A DNA stretch of 64,000 nucleotides from positions 210,484,297 to 210,548,296 of the forward strand of contig CM070874.1 in the NCBI GenBank assembly GCA_036365515.1, written 5' to 3'. The translations under genes were made by a program, and so were the position numbers. The notes under the pieces are model-generated. The model ran no database searches and had not been told where the DNA came from. It was given only the letters and a program-made list of their open reading frames with translations. This document shows positions 1 to 10,347 of this stretch, piece after piece. The stretch is from Torymus aiolomorphi. Its lineage: Eukaryota > Arthropoda > Insecta > Hymenoptera > Torymidae. Position 1 is the first letter of the stretch; each line of letters begins with the position of its first letter.

Positions 1-1400
1 TTCTTGAAAGAATGTTTCAACATTTAAGAAAACTTTTCGGAAGCTTTCACGAGGTCTTCACGAAAGTTCAGATTGTCTAGGACAAATTACTTACATAAAG
101 CTTCCATGAAAGATCGCAGTCACCTTTCAAGAAACCTTTCAGGAAGCTTCCTCTAAAGTTTGCAGAAAGATGATTGTAAGCTTTCTGAAGGAAGAAGAAA
201 TCGTTCAGCAAGCTTTTCTGAAATAATGTAGCAAAATTCAAGAGAAAACTTGTAGGAAGCTTTCACAGAATCTTCGTGGAAGTTTCAAAACTTTATGAAA
301 GAAGATGGAATCTTTCAGCAAGCTTTCTTGAAAGAATTTAGCGAACACCAAGAGAAAACTTTTAGGAATCTTTCTCGGAATCTTCGGAGAAGTTCAAAAT
401 ACCTGGGACAAATTGCTCATCAAAAGATTCCTTGTAATATAGCAGCTACCTATCAGGAAAACTTTCAGCAAGCTTTTTTGAAAGTATTTTCCGAACTTCA
501 AAAAAACTTTTAGGAATCTTTCGCGGAATCTTCGGATAAGCTCAAGACATTTGGGACAAATTTCCTTGTAAGATAGCATCTACCTATCAGGAAACTTTTC
601 AGGGATGTTTCTTGAAAGTGTTTAGAAAGATAATTGAAAGCTTTGTGAAAGAAGGTAGTATCTTTGAGCAAGCTTTCTTGAAAGAATGTCGCGACCTTTA
701 AGGAAACTTTTAGGAAGCTTTCACGGAATATCCGCGAAAGTTCAAATACCTGGATCAAATTACTTATATAAGGTTTCCTTGAAAAATAGCAGTAACTTAT
801 CAGAAAACATTCCTGAAAGGATTCGTGATGGGTTACTGCTATTTTTCAAGCAATTTTCATATGAGTCATTTCTGCCAGATAGTTGAACTTGCACGGAAAT
901 TCCATGAAATCTTCCTAAAAGTTTTCTTAAAGGTCGCGACATTCTTTCAAGAAAGCTTGCTGAAAGATTCCAGCTTCTTTCATAAAGTTTTCAATTATCT
1001 TTCTAAGCACTTTAAAGAAAAATCCTTGAAAGATTTCCTGATAGGTAGCTACTATCTTACAAGGAATCTTCTTATAGTAATTTGTCCCAGATATTTTGAA
1101 CTTCTCTGAAGATTCCGTGAAAGATCCCTAAAAGTTTTCTCTTGAAATTCGTTTTTCTTTCAAAAAATTCTTTCAAAAAAGCTTACTGAAAGGTTTCCTG
1201 ATAGGTAGCTGCTATCTTACAAGGAATCTTCTTATGACTAATTTGTCCTAGATATTTTGAACTTCTCCGAAGATTCCGTGAAAGATTCCTAAAAGATTTC
1301 TCCTGAAGTTCGCTAAATTCTTTCAAGAAAGCTTGCTGAAAGATTCCATCATAAAGTTTTCAAACTTCCACGAAGATTGAGTCTCATTTAAGTATTTGAA
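1..1400. repeat. Imperfect long inverted repeat of degenerate tandem units
   Basis: The left half reads again on the opposite strand in the right half. For example, 778-797 pairs with 833-851 and the block beginning at 304 pairs with the block ending at 1350, placing the centre near 815-827. Within each arm, loosely conserved units of about 130-155 bp recur, each carrying AGCTTTC-type words (near 205, 312, 464 and 592). Short open frames on both strands look alike only because of the palindrome, so I do not call them genes. The units resemble, in word content only, the 383-bp array at 24.77-28.56 kb. Similarity fades beyond about 1400. Confidence 0.75.
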
Positions 1401-2269
1401 AGTGTACTTAGGTCTTTTCAACATGTTTTTGGGAAGGTTGCTGAATTCATTTATGAAAATTTGCTGAAATATTCTCTTATCATTCACAAAACTTCCAATA
1501 GCTTTTTCAAAAACTTGAATAAACGTTTCTGAAAAGTTTCATAGAAGTTTGTTGTAATTTTTGAAAAATTTTCTTGCTAGTTACTATTGAATTTTATATT
1601 AAAATTTTATATAGCTTTTGGGAAATATTCTTAAAAGTTCAAAATGCTTAGGCAAATTACTCATACAATGATTCTTTAAAAGATTGCTTTCTGAGAACCT
1701 TTTGGAAACCTTTTTGTTAAGCATTTAAAGACTTTAGTTAATGTATTGTCAAAGCAATCTTTAGCTAAAAAGATTTCATATAGATTTAAGAAAAATATTT
1801 AAAACGTTCTCATTTTTTATATATTTATTTACATCTTTCAGATAGCTTTGTCTTTAATTTGTTTTATGTATATTACAGTGGAAGATATTTTATTATCTAT
1901 ATATTTTATTATGATTAATTATTCAGGCAAAACTTACGTACAGCGTCGACCTCGAAATTATCACGTAAATAATAAGGAAAAGTACAACGGTGTAATCAAA
2001 AAATAATTTTAGTTTATTTTTTAAATCAATTAGATTTTAAAGTTACATTAGATAACTTACTCTCTAAAATGATGGCACTTCAGCACACCTACATGTAGAG
2101 ATGCATCTCTATATAGCAATATCAATACTCAGCCTTTTTATACAAACCTAAGACTAATAGCGAAGTTAGAGAACTAAAACTTTTTTTTTTATTAACTCAA
2201 AAACTAAGATGTTAACTTCAACTTATAAAAAATAAATAGAATAATTAAATAATTTATAATATATTTCAG
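1401..2269. other. AT-rich stretch without recognised feature
   Basis: Up to about 1700 there are faint traces of the AAGTTTC-type words of the preceding repeat. After that the sequence is AT-rich and unstructured. It lies just downstream of the last exon of the minus-strand DUF4806-type gene and may include its 3' untranslated part. No convincing poly(A) signal was chosen. Confidence 0.4.
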
Positions 2270-5200
2270 TTAATCCGAATCAGATTCAGCAAGCAATGAA
2301 ATTGGTTTAAACACCTTTGTTGCTTTAGTTTGTCCACTGAAAAAAAAAATTATATGAAGGAAGAACAACAAAAGTCTGTTGTATATAATGCTAATAAAGT
2401 ACTCACCCCGAATGTCTTTTAAAACGTGTATTTGAATTATCTAGCCATGCTGACATGACAATTTTCATGTCATTCTCATCTACGTTTTGAAATGCTAATC
2501 TGCAGGCTTCTAAAAATAAGTACAAATAGGTTAGAATCTCTTCAGGTGACTACTTAAATGAAAATAAAATAAAAAAATTAATCGTTTCATGCTTTGAAAA
2601 ATTATTTGATCATGACATAATTTAAACTAATTAAAATGAAATCATACTAAAAAATTATATCCATAAATAAAAAAAAAAAAAAACACAGTTTGACGCCGCG
2701 CATTTAGATTTTGGATAAACAGATTTTCATATATTTAATTTTCATTATTTTAAATGACAAAATAGTAAAATAAAAATCCTATAAGTACAATAATAATTTC
2801 GATTTCATTTTTTTTTATTTTTGAGTTTGAAACCTTTATTTTTATTTTAAAAGATTGAAACAACAGATTTTAATTCTTATTTTATGCATCCTAATCAAAT
2901 AAATCTTCAAATTCTTGACTGATTTCAATCACTACTTATTAAAGGGAATAAAAGTTTTGCTCTTATTTCACGCATTAGTTAACCTTTTAGCTGCGGGGGT
3001 AATCGATATATCGACCAGCAGTCAGGTCGACGACTCAACCTGAGATATCCAGTGATTTTATGTACAAATTTTGCCTTTTATAAGAGGTCCATTTGTACTA
3101 AAATTTCCCCTCAGCCAAAAGGTTAACATTAAATGAATATTTGATTCTTTTGTTTACGCCCTACTTTACTATAATAAAAATTCAATTTACCATAAATGCA
3201 GCTGCACAGTTCTAAAAGATTTTTTCTCAGTTTTACGGCCTGTGAAGTTATATCCATTCATCACCTCATCAGTCATGGCAGCAGACATCATATTATTAAT
3301 CAATTTTTTGTAGTCGCTTCCCCCTTTATTTTTTAGAAAATGAACCTAAAAGATTAGTTAATGAGCAACTTCATACGTACGACTTTGATACAAGTTATTG
3401 CAAGAAAAGCATTATATATCAAAAATATCATTCAATAAAAACGCTAGGAATATAAAAATGTCATTTGCGATAATTGTGGTGTTATTTTTACATTTGTGTA
3501 TGTGCGTCAGCTCATGTCACATGCGTATGAAAAATGTTACTAAATATAGAACATCGTGCAACAAGGGGAGAAAATAAGCTATTTCTAGCTAGGGTGAGGT
3601 GTTCTGCACGAGTCTAAGTTAAGGGCGTTATTGGCTCTCGAGACAGACGAATACTGAAAACACCTCACCCGAATCTGAAAAGCTTTTCTTCTCGTGTTAT
3701 ACATCGTTTTTTTTTTAACAAAGGCATGCAGAGCTTTTCCACGCGAGTGAGTTGAAGAGAGAATTGGGCATTTCGAGTCGTACATAATGCAGTTCCCGCG
3801 TGAAAGTATTATATGAGATCTTATAAGAACATCAAATATCAGAATATTTCTCACTACTTTTATAAAATACGCTCGAAATGAGAAATTTTCTTTCTTACTT
3901 TCAAGCGTAAAGATCAAAAATTTTTTTTTTTTGTGGTGATTTTAACCTTGTGTGACTTTTTTACCCTCACTTCACTTGGGCGCAAATGGTCACACGAGGT
4001 AAACATTTTCTCGTATTAGTATCAAAATGTACTATTATATAACAGCGTACAACAAATTTTATTTTTCAGGCTATTTTTGCATACGGAAAATGCCATATGA
4101 CCACACGTATTTAGTTAGCGTACCGAAAATAAATTTAGTATGCAGAAAATGTATTAAGCGTGTGAAAAATAAATTCAGCCTGCAGAAAATAAATTTTGCC
4201 TGTGATTTTTCTGCTCTCGTTAGGAAATAATACTTTCCGATACTGGTGTAAGAGAAGTATAATATAAATTCATGTAATTGACACACTCGCTTCACTTGGG
4301 CGACAAACTCACACTCGTACGAGAATCATCTCTGGCAAATAGCAAAATAAATTAGCATAGGCTGTTGTTATTTGATCATCAGACATAAGTTACACAGTTA
4401 TAGTGTGAGTTTCAAATTAATCTACTTTAACGTGTTTGTTTTTCAAATGTGCCTACAGAAATTAACTTTTCCACTAAACATTATTATATATCAAGTATAG
4501 AAATATCTGACGGTCAAATAGCAGCGACTACTTTTTTTTTTACTTGCGTTCAATATCAATATTTTATGATTATTTAAGAAAAATCCTCTACCCCAATATC
4601 AAATCATTAAATTCGAAATGTCAAATATTTTTGATGCACTTTTTCATACCTCACAAACTGAATAATCATCAAATAAGCAAATGTAAATTTAATTTCAAAA
4701 TAATAAAAAATATTTAATAATTTCCAACTTATAAAATTTAAAAGTATCTTGCATCTCACGTTTTAAATAAAATTTCCATGCAAAACATTACATATTAGTT
4801 CTTTTTTATTAAAACTTATTAATAGGAACATTTTTTTTATAATGAAATTTATTATACAACTTGTTTTGAAAATGTATGCGTCTGTAAGCATAATCCTGTA
4901 GAGCGCAAAATATTACAAGTACATATGACAAGTACTTTTTTTAATAACTGATGGGTCAAAATTGTTTGTTTTCAATAGTAATTGTATATCTATAGATATC
5001 ATCTTATAAACATAGGTATACAATTTCTATTAAAAACAAACAATTTAAACACACCAGTTACTAAAAAAGTACTGGTCATATGAAAAAATGGTAAAGGAAC
5101 TTTTTTCTTAGAATTCTACGCTCTACAGGATTATGTTTACAGGCGCATACATTTTCAGAACAGGTAGTATAAATATAGTTCTAGGTATAAATTTAGTTTT

Positions 5201-8200
5201 TGACAGATCTTTTTATGATTCAAGATAATGAAGATTCAAAATAAAGAGACCTATAAAGTCGAGTGTCTACAAATATAAGAATTAACTAATATAAGAAAAC
5301 ACAAGCTATTGTTAAAAATTTATTTCTAACAAAACATTTTATTGTTTTTGTTAGAAAACTGTATAAAATAAGATAATAACATGTTAACTTATATTTTTTA
5401 CTTCTCGTATAATAGCCATGCATGTAAGCTTAGAATTAGAAGAATAAAATGTAATCATTCTAGTAGAGTAATGTGCGACCAGTTTAACATTATAAAAGCC
5501 ATAAAGCATTTAAATATTTTCATCTCAAAACAAACATCTGTGAATCCATATGAAAATAAAGTGAAATCAATGTGAGTAATACAATGTGTGGATAAATTTG
5601 GGGTCAGTTATAACTTATGATGAAAGCTTTAAATTCATATTCAGAATGTAAAGATGAGAATCACGCAACTGCATACAATAAAACACATAACTACAGATAT
5701 TCGTCAACTTGCATCTTTCGTCTCTTGTAGCAATCATACATAAATCTAAAAACTAAAATAAAATTGATACCATTTACATAATGTGTATTCAGTTTCGGTA
5801 CTTCAGTTGTGGTATTCACATATTATTCGTTACCATGATGATGTTACCTACATAAAATGATTAGTTTTTAATAAGCTTTGATGTCTTTTGGGACTGGTTG
5901 ACCTAGGAGTACTTCAATCATTAAATGACTCGCCCACATCAAGTTTTATTATATTTTAATTTATTATTTAGAATTCTTAGTTTTTAAATATTTTATAAAA
6001 AAAAAAAAATAAATAAACCTTGGGGACTGACGAATTTGAATCACGCATTTAACTTAAGGATGTTGTGTCCTCAGATGACTTAAGCTACACATTACAATAA
6101 CGGATACGCTACAGTATGAAAAATATAAAACAGAAATACGTTTTTCAGTGGATGTGAGTATGTGTAAGACCTGTGCATATAAATATACGCTCACATAATT
6201 ACTTGAAAAAGCGTATCGGTCTCGAAAAATTCTCCTCTCGTACCATTTTTTCTTGAATATCTTGAGAAAATGCAGAGTTGAAAAAAATAACTCTTCTCCG
6301 AAACTACGTGCTATAAATTTGTGTTTTTGTTCATGCTTTTAACTATCATAATAAATAACAGGTTAGTCTTTCGAAATTATCTTAAGTAGCGTTTTCGAAC
6401 AATAAATGAAAATGCTATTTTTCCGATGGTCGTCCCTATGCTTCCCATCTTAAAAGACTTTCACACTGAATATCTCCTAATCGGTACATGTCGTTTGTCT
6501 GTGATTTTGCATATGCATAGATACTGGCAAAGTAAACATATAGCCGAAATTTGAAAACATTTTTAAGAAAATCAGTTTTTGACACAACATCCTTAAATGA
6601 TATGACGGCAAATAATATTCACATACTTAGAGATAATAAATTAAATTATGTAAACAAATTTTTTGCACGAAGAAAATATATAAGAAATACATAAAATTTT
6701 GTTAAATTATATATACTTTTATAATACACCGAGATGAAAATATAGTTACTATTACAATAATGTAGAGTGCAAAATCGTTACCAGCATATTTTTCCAATAA
6801 AAGTTACTATATTATAGTTGCATTTACAATAATTATAGTTAAAATTATTAAAATGTAGACTATAACCAATAAAATATTTTATTGAAAGAAAAGTGGAAAC
6901 CGAAACTACATTTTGCAACTAGACGATATAGTAGTAACGTCTACGCATATTTTTCTCAGTGTGAACAAGTCAAAAATAGTGTAAATATCAAAAACTAAAT
7001 GTAATAAGAATTATAAGTTATATTTACCACTATTTTTGCGAAAACCTTATCTTTTTCGGATAATTTTTTTTCAACGACATCAATTTTTTTATACTTGTTT
7101 TCTTGCACAGTATCTATGGGGACGTATCTGTTCATCATTACTATATCTTCAGCTGACAAGACCACATCATTTTGCAAATTTTTTTGTCGAATAGTACCCA
7201 CTTTCGACTCTAATTTTCCAATTTTAATACCATTTGCAGTTGTTTTTTCAACTAATTTTATTACTAACCCTGTAAATATGAATTATAAATAAGTCTTTCT
7301 AAACAAAAGACAACAAATTTTACGCTTTTTGATAAGAACTTTTACGGTGGCTTCAACGATTTTTTATAAATACCAACGGAATTTACACACGTGCTTTTTC
7401 TTACTTATTGTGCAACGATATCAAACGTTAAAGCCACCATAAATAATTCATAGCTAAGTATAAGACGCAGTAATTTGTATCAAAAATTCAAAATTTTTTT
7501 CGCTCACTCATATTCTGAACATTTAAAGGTATCTTTACAGGTAGTATGTTACTTGAATCGTTTGTAGGATCTTGTTCATTGCTATCGTTCTCATCACACG
7601 GATGGCTATCATTTAAGGCTATAAAAGAAGATGATAGATGAGATTTCATACCATTAAGATCTACTAGACGTTTTTTTAAAAAAAGCAAATTTGTTAAGGT
7701 TTGCAAAAATTACTGAACCAGTCTAGTAAATTTAACCTTTACAGGACGGGAAAATTGTTATATAAATTGACTTTTCATTTGACCTAAAATGTATGTATAA
7801 TTTCAACGGATTACTACTTTTACGTTACTAACTTTACAAGGAGCCTGAAGTTTGCAACGTTGGAGTGCAAGGAAACAAAATAAATAAAAATGGACTTTAT
7901 TATGCTGATTACTTGATGGTTTATAGTATAGAATAACTTTATTACAAAGGTGAAAAAAATTTTTTACCGTTTTAAAGCTTTAATTAATAGTCAAAAAATT
8001 ATTTCGTTGCATTCCAACGATACAAACTTCAGACCCATACTTAGAAGAAACTTTCGAAATATCGACCACCTCCGTCCTCTAAAAGTTAATAGGGATATCT
8101 ATATAATTTTTGTTTTATTTCAATTTTTGGAAAAATTATGGAATAGAAAATTTACTGAACAGAACGGTAAAAATATAAAAAACATTAAATTTTATAAAGC

Positions 8201-9524
8201 TAACAGTGAAATGAAAGAAATGTACTTAACAACTCAAATTTCAGTATACTTACTTTCTCGATTTGTTTCAGTTACTTCAGGTCTACTTTTTGCAGTTATG
8301 TTAAGACTGCTAGGAGGTATCAAGTTATCGCAGTTAGTCTCATCACTTTGTTTGGTATTAGTTGCTTTTTTGTGCGACCTTTTTTCCGGGGATGAATCGT
8401 TACTTACAGAATCTTCATCTATTTCATGGGACGTTTTGGATTTTTTCGACATTTCATCCCGTTCTTCCTTTTCATATTCTAATTTTCTTTTATGTCTTAA
8501 AGACCTCGACTTCTTTACTTTTTCGTCATCACTTGCATCAGTTAAATTCTCTAAATTTAGCAGTTTGGACTCAGTTACCGCTTCAGTATAATTGTCTATA
8601 AATGAAAATTTATATATACGCGTTTTATTAAAGTATATTACACGCAACATGTGGGTCCAGGTCATCTCAACGAGCACAATTCTGGCGACCTTCGTTGAGA
8701 TAATGTCCGTGGCACGCAAGAATAAAAAATTAATAAGAAGGTAATAAGATCAATTTCAGAAAATAATAAATAATGCTCTAGCTAGGGATGGGCGATACTG
8801 TATCGATATATGCCAATATATGGATACATCGCTTGATCAATATCGATATTTTGTATTGATATTTTACATAGGGATACAGTGGAGTATCGATACTAATAAC
8901 ATCGATACTCCGATCTATCACTATGTAAAATATCGATACAAAAAATAGATCGATACTAATAGTATCGATACTAATCGTATCGATACTCCGATGTATCATT
9001 ATGTAAAATATCGAAACAAAAATATCGATACATCGCTTGATCAACATCGATATTTTGTATCGATATTTTACATACTAATAGTATCGATACTCTGATGTAT
9101 CACTATCCAAAATATCGATACAAAATATCGATATTGATCAAGCGATGTATCCATATATTGTCATATATCGATATAGTATCGCCCATCCCTAGCTCTAGCT
9201 GCTTTAACGAGAGGTTTTATCTAACGTAAGTTCAAATTTTTGTATTTTATTTTCTGAATCAATTTAAGTATTTTTAAAATTAGAAAACTAGAATAAAAAT
9301 GTATACAAAAAGGAACTTGCTTACCATTAGATTTAATATACTTTGTAATCGGATATTTTTTCCAGTCACTGGCAACATCTTTTAACTTCATTACTGCATC
9401 ATTGATTTCTGATTTTTTTTGACAACGGAGGCCAGAACACAGCTTTTCTGTTGTCAGTCAACCATTTACTTGCTACAACCCTAATTGCATTCGCTTCATC
9501 TATTATTATAGAAAATTTCTTCAT
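2270..9524 (-). CDS. Seven-exon DUF4806-type gene (one or two frame problems)
   Basis: Exons on the minus strand, from GT/AG signals and frame: 9524-9325, 8595-8254, 7618-7508, 7269-7028, 3345-3191, 2509-2407, 2336-2270. Phases join cleanly at exons 1-2, 2-3, 3-4, 4-5 and 6-7. The product is about 405 residues: an N-terminal part with ASKWLTDNRKAVFWPP, a Lys/Glu/Ser-rich middle (exons 2-3), then a C-terminal part with GGSDYKKL, NGYNFTGRK and MSAWLDNSNTRFKR, ending in an acidic SDSD. By family knowledge the FWPP segment and this C-terminal pattern are those of insect DUF4806 proteins, whose biochemical role is unknown. Two defects: exon 1 is in frame only if its eight-A run (9415-9422 region) is one base shorter, and the exon 5-6 junction is off by one base. 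It may be a decayed or transposon-carried gene, or contain assembly errors. Exons are by eye; no transcript evidence. Confidence 0.65.
2983..3122. mobile_element. 140-bp MITE with TTAA target duplication
   Basis: TTAA at 2979-2982 and 3123-3126 flanks a 140-bp element. Its ends are inverted: CCTTTTAGCTGCGGGG at the left and CCTTTTGGCTGAGGGG as the complement of the right. TTAA duplications are the hallmark of piggyBac-type transposition, so a non-autonomous piggyBac-like origin is inferred. It sits in the intron between exons 5 and 6 of the DUF4806-type gene. Confidence 0.7.
3545..3960. repeat. Diverged copy of the dispersed repeat also found in the terminal palindrome
   Basis: The stretch around 3585-3800 shares the order of many short words with 61975-62200 and its inverted twin at 59880-60130, for example GGTGAG, GAAAACACCTC, CCGAATCTGAAA and a CGTGTTA(C/T)ACA block. 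Reading frames are not kept between copies, so this is repeat DNA, not a gene. It lies in intron 4 of the DUF4806-type gene. Its boundaries are uncertain. Confidence 0.5.
4857..5167. mobile_element. 311-bp MITE with TA target duplication
   Basis: Long terminal inverted repeats of about 45 bp: GAAAATGTATGCG near the left end and its complement near the right, extending inward through CATAATCCTGTAGAGCG-like sequence. TA at 4855-4856 and 5168-5169 suggests a Tc1/mariner-type target site. The interior is also roughly palindromic (AAACAAACAATT block). No coding capacity. It lies in intron 4 of the DUF4806-type gene. Confidence 0.65.
6058..6592. mobile_element. 535-bp TTAA-flanked element
   Basis: TTAA at 6054-6057 and 6593-6596 brackets an element whose ends are the perfect inverted repeat GGATGTTGTGTC / GACACAACATCC. 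The interior has no ORF of note. TTAA duplication and short perfect termini suggest a non-autonomous piggyBac-like element. It lies in intron 4 of the DUF4806-type gene. Confidence 0.6.
8783..9191. mobile_element. 409-bp hAT-type MITE with internal TATCGATA repeats
   Basis: The 8-bp direct repeat GCTCTAGC occurs at 8775-8782 and 9192-9199. The element begins TAGGGATGGGCGATACT and ends with the exact inverse; the inverted termini run on for about 100 bp. Between them are many degenerate copies of TATCGATA(C/T). An 8-bp duplication with TAGGG(A/G)TGGGC termini is characteristic of hAT elements. It is inserted in intron 1 of the DUF4806-type gene, on the side near exon 1. Confidence 0.85.
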
Positions 9525-10347
9525 TTTTTATTCTTTTGTTAAATCGACGTAGTTTCTACAAATGATAAAAAAATACATAACGCTAAAATCATAAAAGTAA
9601 AATTGCACTACACTATTATAGATACTATGCATACATAACAAATAATTAGTTGAAATATACATAATATATTGAAAAAGTATAATATTAATTAATATAGAAT
9701 GCTATAAGTAGGGTCTCATGTGCTTCTAAAAAACGATGGCTGGATTTTGTAAAACATTTAACGATTGATTTTAATTTGTCTGTAAGGAAGAGGCACTATA
9801 ATTCGCTATTCCCGTTAAACTTTATTTTTTTAAATTGAACATTTATTCTTAATAAAACTAAAGAATTAAATGAAATTAAAATAAAACAATTAATTTTTCT
9901 ATGCTTTTTCAATTACTGAAAAAAAATCATAATTAAACTATATAATCACAACCTCAAATACAATATAGTACGTGCGCAATTTGTTTGGATTTGGCTAATA
10001 AATAATAATAAGAGAAAATTCTTTCTTCGCGTCGTTCTCATATTGCAAACATAACCTGATTACTAACGTTATAGTCATCGCATAGGTGCATCCCACGCGT
10101 GAAAACAGCTAGGGAGAAATTTAATTAGTATATTTCTTGCGAAAAATATCTACGCTCTGTACTAATCGAAGAACAAACTCGTATTCTATCAAATATTAAT
10201 GTTTACTATAGCAATTTTAGATGATTTTATTAAAACCGTAACAATACAAGTTCTTTTACAAATGATTTAATACAAAATTTTCATTTACAATGTAGTTGAG
10301 TATAATATATAATATATAATACATAATTATATAACGCTAATGTGAGA
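9525..10347. other. Spacer between transposase ORF and DUF4806-type gene
   Basis: AT-rich, without an ORF of interest. It separates the end of the CACTA-like transposase from the start of the co-oriented DUF4806-type gene. A segment near 9755-9785 resembles a word found three times upstream of the transposase (12716-13035) and may be a subterminal repeat of the same element. Confidence 0.4.

Noticed and set aside
3585..3917. 110-codon minus frame
   Set aside because: Homologous repeat copies elsewhere in the window do not keep this frame.
7950..8591. 213-codon plus-strand frame
   Set aside because: Starts with GTG, has no domain and overlaps exon 2 of the minus-strand gene, whose coding evidence is stronger.
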